A model generated the notes under the pieces. It was not told the DNA's origin. It saw nothing but the letters and a program-made list of their open reading frames with translations, and ran no database searches. From positions 1-64,000 of the forward strand of contig NZ_PEBS01000009.1 in the NCBI RefSeq assembly GCF_002869965.1: a DNA stretch of 64,000 bases. Direction: 5' to 3'. The stretch is from Janthinobacterium sp. ROICE36 (lineage in GTDB: Bacteria > Pseudomonadota > Gammaproteobacteria > Burkholderiales > Burkholderiaceae_D). Position 1 is the stretch's first letter; the number at the start of each line of letters is the position of its first letter. Both the position numbers and the translations under genes were made by a program. This document shows, piece by piece, positions 53,927 to 61,654 of the stretch.

Positions 53927-55525
53927 TCAATGACCGCCGCCACCGCCACCGGGGGCTTTGAGTTTGTCGGCCAGCCACAGGGGCACGATGCAGGCCAGCA
54001 GGATGGCGCCGATCAGGAAAAAGCCATCGTTGTAAGCCATCACATAGGCTTCGCGGCGCACGACGCCGTCGATCACCTGCAAGGCCTGGTTACCGGCCGT
54101 GACGGCGTCATAGCCCTTGGCCATGAACGAGGACGTCAGCTGGTCGATACGCAGCTGCGTGGCGCTGGAATACGCATTGATCGCTTCACCCAGGCGCTGC
54201 GAATGAAAGTGTTCGCGGGTGCTCAGGGCCGTGGCCAGCAGGGCGATGCCGATCGAGCCGCCCAGGTTGCGCGTCATGTTGAACAGGCTCGACGCCGATG
54301 GCATGTCCTTCGGCTCGATGCCCTTCATGGCGAAGTTCGACAGGGTCAGCATGACGAAGGGCTGGCCCAGCGCGCGCACTACCTGCGACCACAGCAGCTG
54401 GTCGTAACCGGTGGAAGCGTCCATGTAGGCATTCATCATGCACGAACCGCCAAACAGCAACAGGCCGATCGAACACAGGATGCGGTTATCCACCGTCGAC
54501 GACAGCTTGGCGACGAAGGGCATGATGAACAGCTGCGGCAAGCCCACCCACATGATGACTTCACCGATCTGCATCGGCGAATAACCGGCGATCTGGCCCA
54601 GGAACAGGGGCAGCAAAAAGGCCGAGCCATACAGGCCCATGCCCGTCACGGCCGACAGCACGGTGGCGACCAGAAAATTGCGCTGGCCGTACAAGGCCAG
54701 GTTGACGAACGGCTCGGCGCGCGTGGCGCTGGTGACGACCCAACCCAGGATACCCGTCAGGGCCAGCGCGGCGAAGGCGATGATGAAGCCCGAGTCGAAC
54801 CAGTCTTTCGAATTGCCCTCTTCCAGGAAGATGGTCAGGCAACCCAGGCCCATGGCCATGAAGAAGATGCCCAGCCAATCGGCTTTCCAGAACATCTCCA
54901 GCTTCATCGGCTCCTTGTCCAGGCCATAGATCATGCCGGCAATCAGCAGCACGCCCGGCACCCAGTTGATGTAGAAGATCGAGGGCCAGCCATACAGCTC
55001 GGAAAGATAGCCGCCCAGGGTCGGGCCCATGGCCGGCGCCAGGGTAGCCGTCAGACCGAAAATGGCCATGCCGACGGCACGCTTCGACGGCGGCAGCTTG
55101 AGCATCACCAGGGTGAACGCCATGGGGATCAGGGCGCCGCCCGTAAAACCCTGCAGCATGCGGAAGACGATCATGCTTTCCAGGTTCCAGGCCGTGCCGC
55201 ACAGGGTGGAGAACAGCAGGAAGAAAGCGGTGGTGCCTATCATGTAGGTGCGCAAGCCGAACACGCGCGCCAGTAGCGCGGTGAGCGGGATGACGATAAT
55301 TTCCGCCACCAGGTAGGCCGTGGAAATCCACGAGCCCTCTTCCTGGGTGGCCGACAGCGAGCCAAGGATATCCTTGAGCGAGGAGTTGGTGATCTGGATG
55401 TCGAGCACCGCCATGAAGGCGCCCAGCATGCCGGCGGCGACCGCCAGCCAGGTGCGCCCGGAGACTTTCTCGCTGATCACGGGAAACGCCGGCGATGCCG
55501 CCGGTGTGGTGGAGGAGCTGCTCAT
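53927..55525 (-). CDS. emrB: DHA2-family MFS drug exporter (EmrB type)
   Basis: A 532-residue 14-span proton antiporter. MLGAFMAVLDIQITNSSLKDI is the DHA2 motif, FRMLQGFTGGALIPMAF and GPTLGGYLSELYGWPSIFYIN the later signatures. The C-terminus ends in a GGGGGGH tail. It forms a tripartite pump with EmrA and the NodT-type channel, expelling hydrophobic toxic compounds. It starts 6 bp after emrA. Confidence 0.93.
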   Translation of the reverse strand: MSSSSTTPAASPAFPVISEKVSGRTWLAVAAGMLGAFMAVLDIQITNSSLKDILGSLSATQEEGSWISTAYLVAEIIVIPLTALLARVFGLRTYMIGTTAFFLLFSTLCGTAWNLESMIVFRMLQGFTGGALIPMAFTLVMLKLPPSKRAVGMAIFGLTATLAPAMGPTLGGYLSELYGWPSIFYINWVPGVLLIAGMIYGLDKEPMKLEMFWKADWLGIFFMAMGLGCLTIFLEEGNSKDWFDSGFIIAFAALALTGILGWVVTSATRAEPFVNLALYGQRNFLVATVLSAVTGMGLYGSAFLLPLFLGQIAGYSPMQIGEVIMWVGLPQLFIMPFVAKLSSTVDNRILCSIGLLLFGGSCMMNAYMDASTGYDQLLWSQVVRALGQPFVMLTLSNFAMKGIEPKDMPSASSLFNMTRNLGGSIGIALLATALSTREHFHSQRLGEAINAYSSATQLRIDQLTSSFMAKGYDAVTAGNQALQVIDGVVRREAYVMAYNDGFFLIGAILLACIVPLWLADKLKAPGGGGGGH

Positions 55526-55531
55526 GGAAGC

Positions 55532-56740
55532 TTAGCGGGCGGCGCTCTGTGCGGCGGGAGCGGCTGGAGCGGCGGCGTGGCGCGCGTCCTTCTCCTGATC
55601 CGCATTGGGCTGGTTCACTTCCACTTCGGCGATCACCGACATGCCTGGCACCAGGCGACCATTCATGGCCTTGATGTCTGCCGGCTGGAAGACGATTTTC
55701 ACGGGCACGCGCTGGACGATCTTGGTGAAGTTACCGGTCGCGTTATCGGCCGGCAGCAGCGCGAATTGCGCACCCGAGGCAGGCGCGAAGCTGTCGACCG
55801 TGCCCACCAGTTTCTTGCCCGGCATGGCGTCGATGGTCACGTGCACGCTCTGGCCGCGGTGCAGGTCGGCCAATTGGGTTTCCTTGAAGTTGGCGGTGAC
55901 CCAGACGTTATCCTGCACGATGGCCGTCAATTGCTGGCCAGGCTGCACGCGCATGCCCGTTTCCACGTTGCGCTTGCCGATGCGGCCGGCGACGGGGGCC
56001 AGGACGCGGTTGTATTGCAGCTGCTGTTCCGCGTCCTTCAATTGCACGCGCAGCACGGCCACCTGGGCCTTGGCCACGTCGCGCGCAGCTTGCGCCGCAC
56101 CAATCTGCGCCTTGGCGGCGGAAGCGCTGTCGCGACGGGCGGCCAGGTCGGCCACGGCGCTGGAGCGGGCCGCGTTGGCGGCATCGAGTTCCGCCTTCGA
56201 GACGGCTTTCATCTGGCTCGTGTACAGCTGGCCATAACGCTCGGCATCCTGTTTCGCGCGCAGCAGTTGCGCATCGGCCTGCGCCACCTGCGCCTGGGCG
56301 GCGCTGGCCTGCGCCTGCACTTGCGCGATCTGCGCGTCGGCTTGCAGCACTTGCTGCTCGGCGCTGGCGATCTGCGCGGCGATCTGCTCGGTTTTCACGC
56401 GCTGGTCGAACGGATCGAGTTCGGCGATCACGTCGCCCTCTTTCACCACTTGATTGTCGTCGATGAAAACCTTGGTGACGACGCCGGAAATGCGCGCCGA
56501 GACGGGATGCACGTGGCCGGATACATAGGCGTTTTCCGTTTCCACGAAATAGTGGCTGCGGTACCACATGCGCGCGCCAGCGCCCAGCGCGACAAGGACG
56601 ATCAGGCCGGCGATGATTTTCACGCGCTTATTCGGTGCAGCGGAGCTGGCAGAAGCAGCGGGCGCTGAAGGTGCGGCAGGGGCCGCGGGTGGGACGGCGC
56701 TCAGCACCTTGTGCTCTGCTGGACCTGGCTGGTTGGACAT
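55532..56740 (-). CDS. emrA: membrane fusion protein (EmrA type)
   Basis: A 402-residue periplasmic adaptor. A Pro/Ala-rich cytosolic start, one span (about 40-58), the lipoyl half-motif ENAYVSGHVHPVSARISGVV, a long Ala/Gln-rich coiled coil (about 115-235), then PVAGRIGKRNVETGMRVQPG and the beta-barrel domain. I chose ATG 56740, which gives the usual N-terminus and lies directly after the promoter. First gene of emrA-emrB-nodT. Confidence 0.93.
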   Translation of the reverse strand: MSNQPGPAEHKVLSAVPPAAPAAPSAPAASASSAAPNKRVKIIAGLIVLVALGAGARMWYRSHYFVETENAYVSGHVHPVSARISGVVTKVFIDDNQVVKEGDVIAELDPFDQRVKTEQIAAQIASAEQQVLQADAQIAQVQAQASAAQAQVAQADAQLLRAKQDAERYGQLYTSQMKAVSKAELDAANAARSSAVADLAARRDSASAAKAQIGAAQAARDVAKAQVAVLRVQLKDAEQQLQYNRVLAPVAGRIGKRNVETGMRVQPGQQLTAIVQDNVWVTANFKETQLADLHRGQSVHVTIDAMPGKKLVGTVDSFAPASGAQFALLPADNATGNFTKIVQRVPVKIVFQPADIKAMNGRLVPGMSVIAEVEVNQPNADQEKDARHAAAPAAPAAQSAAR

Positions 56741-56752
56741 ACTCGCTCCGAA

Positions 56753-56774
56753 AATGAAATGACATAGGTTCATT
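56753..56774. promoter_or_regulatory. second operator-like repeat near the emrA start
   Basis: AATGAA (56753-56758) and TTCATT (56769-56774), covering the -10 box and start point of the emrA promoter. The half-site matches the core of the main operator at 56802. Confidence 0.5.
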
Positions 56775-56800
56775 ATTGGACAAAGAAAAGCGCTTGTCAA
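56772..56800 (-). promoter_or_regulatory. promoter of emrA-emrB-nodT
   Basis: On the minus strand TTGACA (56800-56795), 17-bp spacer, AATAAT (56777-56772). The consensus -35 and ideal spacing make it a strong candidate; it lies between two operator-like repeats. Confidence 0.75.
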
Positions 56801-56801
56801 G

Positions 56802-56841
56802 AAATGAAACGATTGCATTTCATTTTAATTTGCACTACAGT
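56802..56841 (+). promoter_or_regulatory. operator and promoter of the divergent TetR gene
   Basis: AAATGAAA-N8-TTTCATTT (56802-56825) is a perfect inverted repeat. It covers the -35 box TTGCAT (56813-56818) of a promoter whose -10 is TACAGT (56836-56841, spacing 17), and ends one base from the -35 box of emrA. One bound TetR dimer could therefore block both promoters. Confidence 0.7.
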
Positions 56842-56877
56842 GTGAGCCATCACTAACCTTATGAAGAGACCCAGACC

Positions 56878-57597
56878 ATGTCCGATCCCGGCCTCAGCGA
56901 TACCTTGCCCACCGATACAGAATCCGACGCCTCCGCCAAGGAGCTTTCCTGCTGCGGCAAGCCAGCCGGCCGCCCGCGCGCGGCCGACATGGAGGCGCGC
57001 ATGGAAAACCTGCTGCACACGGCGGGCGGCCTGTTTCTGGAAAAAGGGTATGGAAAGGTAAGCCTGGAAATGATCGCGCGCGAAGCCCATGTGGCCGTGC
57101 GCACGATTTATGTGAAATTTGGCGGCAAGTCGGGCTTGTTCAATGCCGTGGTGGAACTGCGCCGCGCCGCCTATTTCTCGACCATGCCGGCGCTGGAAAC
57201 GGATATGCGGCCCCTGCCCACCATTCTGGGCGAATTCGGCCTGCTGTTCGTGCAACTGGTCACCATGCCGGCGGCGATCCGCCTGAATCGCATGGTGGTT
57301 GCCGAGGCGGCCACGCATCCTGAACTGGCGGAAACGTTTTACAAGGTGGGACCGGGACAGACACGCGAGATGCTGAGCAAGTTTTTCAGCCGTCCCGACA
57401 TCGCGCCACTGTTTCGCGCGGAACTGGCACCATCCATCCTGGCGCTACACCTGCTCAATTGCCTGCTGGGAGATCAGATGTCGCGCCTGCTGTTTGCGCC
57501 GCAGACGCAACCGGATGTGGCACAGCTGCGCGCCAAGGTAGCCCTCAGCCTGGACCTGTTCCTGCGCGGCACCTTGCGCCAGGCGCTCGCGGCCTGA
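56878..57597 (+). CDS. TetR-family regulator of the efflux operon
   Basis: A 239-residue repressor. After a 35-residue low-complexity start with a CC pair (SCCGKPAGRPRA), the helix-turn-helix is at about 45-95: AGGLFLEKGYGKVSLEMIAREAHVAVRTIYVKFGGKSGLF. The C-terminal ligand domain resembles TetR_C_7-like AefR/YxaF relatives, with RLNRMVVAEAATHPELAETFY. It is divergent from emrA with two dyads between, the usual local-repressor layout. Confidence 0.92.
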   Translation: MSDPGLSDTLPTDTESDASAKELSCCGKPAGRPRAADMEARMENLLHTAGGLFLEKGYGKVSLEMIAREAHVAVRTIYVKFGGKSGLFNAVVELRRAAYFSTMPALETDMRPLPTILGEFGLLFVQLVTMPAAIRLNRMVVAEAATHPELAETFYKVGPGQTREMLSKFFSRPDIAPLFRAELAPSILALHLLNCLLGDQMSRLLFAPQTQPDVAQLRAKVALSLDLFLRGTLRQALAA

Positions 57598-57605
57598 CGC
57601 GCGAT

Positions 57606-58775
57606 TCAGCCGGGGCAACCGCCCTCTTCCTGCATCGCCGCTGCAGCACGCTCATCGCTCAGGCCCAGCGCGCGCAAGAAAGGCTGGGCCGCCGACTGGC
57701 CATCCGGACTAAGTGAAGAATCACTTCCGTCATGGCGTTCCGGGCCATAGCGCATCAGGTCGAACGATGTTTCAAAGCGCTGTGCCAGGAAGTAGGTACG
57801 GAAGTAATCGAAGGAAAACGCCGCCTGGCCATCGGCCAGCAGCAGCAAGCCATGCGCATACAGCGGCGCCAGCCAGTCCCTTGCCGGCATGTTCCAGCCC
57901 TTCACGCCGCAATAGTCGCTGACAAAACGCTGCAGTTCCGCTTCGCCAAGAAACAGGGTCTTGGCTTCGAACATCACGAACGCCAGTTCGATCAGGAATT
58001 CGCGCGCATCGGCCGCCACGCCAGCGTCCTCACGCTGCTGCGCGCCCGCCCTGCCCAGCAAGCCATCGAAATAGGCGCGTTCGCCTGCCAGCTGCGGCAG
58101 CAAGGTGGCAAACACATACTCGGCATCCATCTGCCCCGTTTCCTGGCCATTCGGCGTGTACAGCACCGACAGGGCGAAATTCTTGCTCACTTCGTCGAAC
58201 TCGCGCAAGGAGACCTTCCACGGCGTGCCTGACGCGTCGCCATCGGCTCCGTTTGTGCCGAACTCGAGCACGGAAAACGCCGCCATCTGGCCATGCGCGC
58301 CGTACAGGCTGCCGGGATTGCTCTTGAACAAGATGCCTAGCGACTTCATCAGCGAACTGGCGTCCCCCGTATGCTGCTGGCCGTGGAACACGGCGTGGAT
58401 ATTCTTGTAGTACGCGCGCTGCTCGGCACTGGCGTGCTCATCGGCAGAGAAAAAACTGAAGCCGGCATTGCCCTGCGCCGCAGCCGCAACACCCTGCACG
58501 CGGCTGCCCGGCACCAGGTAGTATCGCGCACCGGGCAAGCTGGCCGCCTGCAGCAAGGGACGCAGGAAATATTCGTAGACATACAAGGGCGTGGTGCTGG
58601 CACAGGCATCGAGCGCCACCAGCTGGCCCGTGAAGAAAATCGCATCGATCTGCTTGCCCACCGTCAGGATAGCGGCCACATCCTGGTACAAGGCATGCAG
58701 CATCACGGCTTGCTCTTGCTCATCGGCGCGGCGCAAACGGACATCGGCAATATGAAGGGCGGTAAATTTTTTCAT
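57606..58775 (-). CDS. metallophosphatase-like protein with catalytic residues replaced
   Basis: A 389-residue soluble protein. Its start KKFTALHIADVRL, the strand IDAIFFTGQLVAL and the later YYLVPGSRVQG follow the layout of calcineurin-like phosphatases (LHISDLHF, TGDLV, VPGNHD). But the metal ligands are changed: His to Arg13, Asp to Gln51, and Asn-His-Asp to Ser91-Arg92-Val93. YGAHGQM (about 158) stands where GHxH is expected. The C-terminal AFSFDYFRTYFLAQRF (about 325-340) resembles the end of STAND/NACHT-type sensor proteins. No P-loop is present. It is probably a non-enzymatic relative or remnant of a larger phosphatase-STAND protein; this is inference. It converges with the TetR gene 8 bp away. 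Confidence 0.6.
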   Translation of the reverse strand: MKKFTALHIADVRLRRADEQEQAVMLHALYQDVAAILTVGKQIDAIFFTGQLVALDACASTTPLYVYEYFLRPLLQAASLPGARYYLVPGSRVQGVAAAAQGNAGFSFFSADEHASAEQRAYYKNIHAVFHGQQHTGDASSLMKSLGILFKSNPGSLYGAHGQMAAFSVLEFGTNGADGDASGTPWKVSLREFDEVSKNFALSVLYTPNGQETGQMDAEYVFATLLPQLAGERAYFDGLLGRAGAQQREDAGVAADAREFLIELAFVMFEAKTLFLGEAELQRFVSDYCGVKGWNMPARDWLAPLYAHGLLLLADGQAAFSFDYFRTYFLAQRFETSFDLMRYGPERHDGSDSSLSPDGQSAAQPFLRALGLSDERAAAAMQEEGGCPG

Positions 58776-58977
58776 CGTTGCAAAACTCTCTCAATACAGC
58801 GCAATTTGACCGTATCCCACGCTGGCAACATTCCTGGAAAAATCACACGCTTCCGTTGAAGCAAAAGCAAAACATGCTGACAGACCTTCATTCTGCCACT
58901 TTTTCCATGTGGCAATACTCACCAATTTTCACAAGATACCGCTGCGCCACGTTTTACTATGCTACAGGTCAAGAGAA

Positions 58978-59009
58978 ATAAAAAAACCGGGAACATGTCC
59001 TGGTTTTTT
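58978..59009. terminator. bidirectional terminator left of the repeat block
   Basis: AAAAAAACC on the left and GGTTTTTT on the right of a GGGAACATGTCC core (one mismatch). It can end transcripts on both strands. On the minus strand it is the last stop signal after lpdA and its three partial copies. The 200 bases to its left, up to the phosphatase-like gene, contain that gene's upstream region; no clear promoter was found. Confidence 0.75.
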
Positions 59010-59030
59010 ATACTGAAAGTTAACTCTTTA

Positions 59031-59304
59031 TCAGCGCTTGCGCGGTGGCGGCAAGTCCGTGCAGACACCTTCGTAGACTTCAGCATCCATGCCGATCGAT
59101 ACACCCAGGGTCGGGTGAGGATAGATGGTCTTGCCGATGTCCGTGCCGTCGCAGCCCATTTCGATGGCCAGGGCGATTTCGCCGCTTCATCGTTCACCTG
59201 TCGCCCGCATGCGTGCCGACGATGGTGCCGCCGATGATGTGCCTAATCGTTGCTGGATAATAAAAAACCCCGCAATCGCTTGCGGGGTTTTTAGTGTTAC
59301 GACA
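59031..59304 (-). repeat. tandem copy 1 of the lpdA 3' end plus terminator
   Basis: About 209 bases match the last 199 bases of lpdA (59866-60064), beginning with the stop codon complement. The extra bases come from a replaced segment (CTTCATCGTTCACC in place of ATCA), which shifts the reading frame. A 65-base spacer with a terminator follows. There is no start signal, so no protein is expected. This copy differs from the other two by a few bases and has one A in place of G (GGATAGATGG). Confidence 0.92.
59262..59292. terminator. terminator in repeat copy 1
   Basis: AAAAAACCCCGCAA-TCGC-TTGCGGGGTTTTT: perfect stem with an A run and a T run on its two sides, so active on either strand. Confidence 0.9.
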
Positions 59305-59578
59305 TCAGCGCTTGCGCTGTGGCGGCAAGTCCGTGCAGACACCTTCGTAGACTTCAGCAGCCATACCGATCGATACACCCAGGGTCGGGTGAGGATGGAT
59401 GGTCTTGCCGATGTCCGTGCCGTCGCAGCCCATTTCGATGGCCAGGGCGATTTCGCCGCTTCATCGTTCACCTGTCGCCCGCATGCGTGCCGACGATGGT
59501 GCCGCCGATGATGCGCCTAATCGTTGCTGGATAATAAAAAACCCCGCAATCACTTGCGGGGTTTTTAGTGTTACAACA
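59305..59578 (-). repeat. tandem copy 2 of the lpdA 3' end plus terminator
   Basis: Exactly 274 bases after copy 1 and nearly identical to it, with the same replaced segment and the same Glu-to-Val type change (ATACACCC against ATTCGCCC in lpdA). The three copies thus descend from one altered founder, not from three separate duplications of lpdA. Confidence 0.92.
59536..59566. terminator. terminator in repeat copy 2
   Basis: Same hairpin as in copy 1, with one loop-side base changed (AATCACTT). Confidence 0.88.
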
Positions 59579-59865
59579 TCAACGCTTGCGCGGTGGCGGC
59601 AAGTCCGTGCAGACACCTTCGTAGACTTCAGCAGCCATACCGATCGATACACCCAGGGTCGGGTGAGGATGGATGGTCTTGCCGATGTCCGTGCCGTCGC
59701 AGCCCATTTCGATGGCCAGGGCGATTTCGCCGCTTCATCGTTCACCTGTCGCCCGCATGCGTGCCGACGATGGTGCTGCCGATGATGTGCCTAATCGTTG
59801 CTGGATAATAAAAAACCCCGCAATCGCTTGCGGGGTTTTTAGTGTTACAACACAGCGCTACAACA
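59579..59865 (-). repeat. tandem copy 3 of the lpdA 3' end plus terminator
   Basis: Same unit, 13 bases longer because of an extra ACAGCGCTACAAC-like stretch next to the lpdA stop codon. Its spacer and terminator lie immediately downstream of the real lpdA gene. Confidence 0.92.
59810..59840. terminator. terminator directly behind lpdA
   Basis: The same CCCCGCAA/TTGCGGGG hairpin with flanking A and T runs, 26 bases past the lpdA stop. It is probably the original operon terminator from which the others were copied. Confidence 0.92.
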
Positions 59866-61644
59866 TCAACGCTTGCGCGGTGGCGGCAAGTCCGTGCAGA
59901 CACCTTCGTAGACTTCAGCAGCCATACCGATCGATTCGCCCAGGGTCGGGTGAGGATGGATGGTCTTGCCGATGTCCGTGCCGTCGCAGCCCATTTCGAT
60001 GGCCAGGGCGATTTCGCCGATCATGTCGCCCGCATGCGTGCCGACGATGGTGCCGCCGATGATGCGGTGCGTTTCCGCATCGAACAGCAGCTTGGTGAAA
60101 CCTTCGGCGCGGCCGTTGGCCACGGCGCGGCCCGAGGCGGCCCACGGGAAGTGGCCCTTCTCGACCTTGATGCCCTTGGCTTTCGCTTCGTCTTCCGTGA
60201 TGCCGGCCCATGCCACTTCCGGGTCCGTGTAGGCGACCGATGGAATCACCTTGACGTCGAAATGCGACTTCTGGCCGGCGGCAGCTTCCGCCGCCACGTG
60301 GGCTTCATGCACGGCCTTGTGCGCCAGCATCGGCTGGCCCACCAGGTCGCCGATGGCGAAGATATTCGGCACATTGGTGCGCATCTGGCTGTCGACTTCG
60401 ATGAAGCCGCGGTCCGTGACGTTCACGCCGGCCTTGTCGGCGGCGATCTTCTTGCCGTTCGGGCTGCGGCCCACGGCGACGAGCACCAGGTCGTAGACTT
60501 GCGGCGCCGGCGCCGTGGCACCCGCTTCAGCCGCTTCGAACGTGACCTTGATACCTTCCGGCAACGCCTCGACGGCCACCGTCTTGGTCTTGGTCATGAT
60601 GTTGTCGAAGCGTTTTTCATTGAACTTCTGCCACACCTTGACGGCATCGCGGTCGGCGCCCTGCATCAGGCCATCCATCATTTCGACCACGTCGATGCGC
60701 GCGCCAAAAGTGGAGTAGACCGTCGCCATTTCCAGGCCGATGATGCCGCCGCCGATGACCAGCATGCGTTTCGGGATCTGGCGCAATTCCAGCGCGCCCG
60801 TCGAATCGACGATGCGCGGGTCTTCCGGCACGAAGGGCAGTTTCACCACGGACGAACCGGCGGCGATGATGGCTTGCTTGAACTGCACGACTTTTTTCGA
60901 GCCGTCAGCCGCCGTCACTTCGATGTGGTTGGCACTGAGGAACTGGCCCACGCCCGTCACCACTTGCGTCTTGCGCGCCTTGGCCATGCCGGCCAGACCG
61001 CCCGTCATGTTCGAGATGACGCCTTCCTTGTACTTGCGTACCTGGTCGATGTCGATGCTCGGCTTGGCAAACGTCACACCCGTGTTGGACATGTGCGCCG
61101 TTTCATCGATGACGGAAGCGACGTGCAGCAGCGCCTTCGACGGGATGCAGCCCACGTTCAGGCACACGCCGCCCAGGGTGGCGTAGCGCTCGACGATGAC
61201 AGTGCTCAGACCCAGGTCGGCCGCGCGGAACGCCGCCGAATAACCGCCAGGACCGCCACCCAGCACCATCATGTCGACATCGATGTCGACCTGGCCGCTG
61301 TAATTGCCGGCCGGGATGGCGGCGACAGGTGCAGCTGCTGCCGGAGCTGCAGCAGGTGCTGCCGCTGGCGCAGGAGCAGCCGCTGGTGCGGCAGCCGCCG
61401 CGCCTTCAGTCGCTTCCAGCACCAGCAGCGCGCTGCCTTCGGCGATCTTGTCGCCAACCTTGACTTTGATTTCCTTGACGACGCCTGCGTGGGTCGACGG
61501 AATCTCCATGCTGGCCTTGTCCGATTCAACCGTGATCAGCGACTGGTCCACCTTGATGGTGTCGCCTACCTTGACCATCAGTTCGATGACTTCGACTTCC
61601 TTGAAGTCGCCGATATTCGGTACTTTTACCTCTACTGTGCTCAT
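59866..61644 (-). CDS. lpdA: dihydrolipoyl dehydrogenase (E3) with N-terminal lipoyl domain
   Basis: A 592-residue flavoprotein that reoxidises lipoyl groups of the pyruvate dehydrogenase complex. Lipoyl domain about 1-78 with [10 protein letters not shown] (lipoyl Lys about 43), Ala/Pro linker about 79-112, then the E3 core: [11 protein letters not shown] (FAD), [13 protein letters not shown] (redox Cys pair), [13 protein letters not shown] (NAD), [15 protein letters not shown] and C-terminal HPHPTLGES (catalytic His). I chose ATG 61644. It follows aceF by 10 bp. Its 3' end is copied three times downstream. Confidence 0.96.
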   Translation of the reverse strand: MSTVEVKVPNIGDFKEVEVIELMVKVGDTIKVDQSLITVESDKASMEIPSTHAGVVKEIKVKVGDKIAEGSALLVLEATEGAAAAAPAAAPAPAAAPAAAPAAAAPVAAIPAGNYSGQVDIDVDMMVLGGGPGGYSAAFRAADLGLSTVIVERYATLGGVCLNVGCIPSKALLHVASVIDETAHMSNTGVTFAKPSIDIDQVRKYKEGVISNMTGGLAGMAKARKTQVVTGVGQFLSANHIEVTAADGSKKVVQFKQAIIAAGSSVVKLPFVPEDPRIVDSTGALELRQIPKRMLVIGGGIIGLEMATVYSTFGARIDVVEMMDGLMQGADRDAVKVWQKFNEKRFDNIMTKTKTVAVEALPEGIKVTFEAAEAGATAPAPQVYDLVLVAVGRSPNGKKIAADKAGVNVTDRGFIEVDSQMRTNVPNIFAIGDLVGQPMLAHKAVHEAHVAAEAAAGQKSHFDVKVIPSVAYTDPEVAWAGITEDEAKAKGIKVEKGHFPWAASGRAVANGRAEGFTKLLFDAETHRIIGGTIVGTHAGDMIGEIALAIEMGCDGTDIGKTIHPHPTLGESIGMAAEVYEGVCTDLPPPRKR

Positions 61645-61654
61645 GAATCGCTCC

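Noticed and set aside
59187-59745. Minus-strand 94-residue frames in the repeat units
   Set aside because: They are frame-shifted lpdA ends running through terminators; no start signal and no relation to the E3 protein sequence.
59031-59865. CRISPR array
   Set aside because: The units are 274 bp, contain gene fragments and terminators, and there are no short spacers or cas genes.
59125-60062. Repeated plus-strand open frames of about 128 residues across the 274-bp units
   Set aside because: They are read antisense to lpdA and its partial copies, have no ribosome site, and exist only because the unit is repeated with a length not divisible by three.
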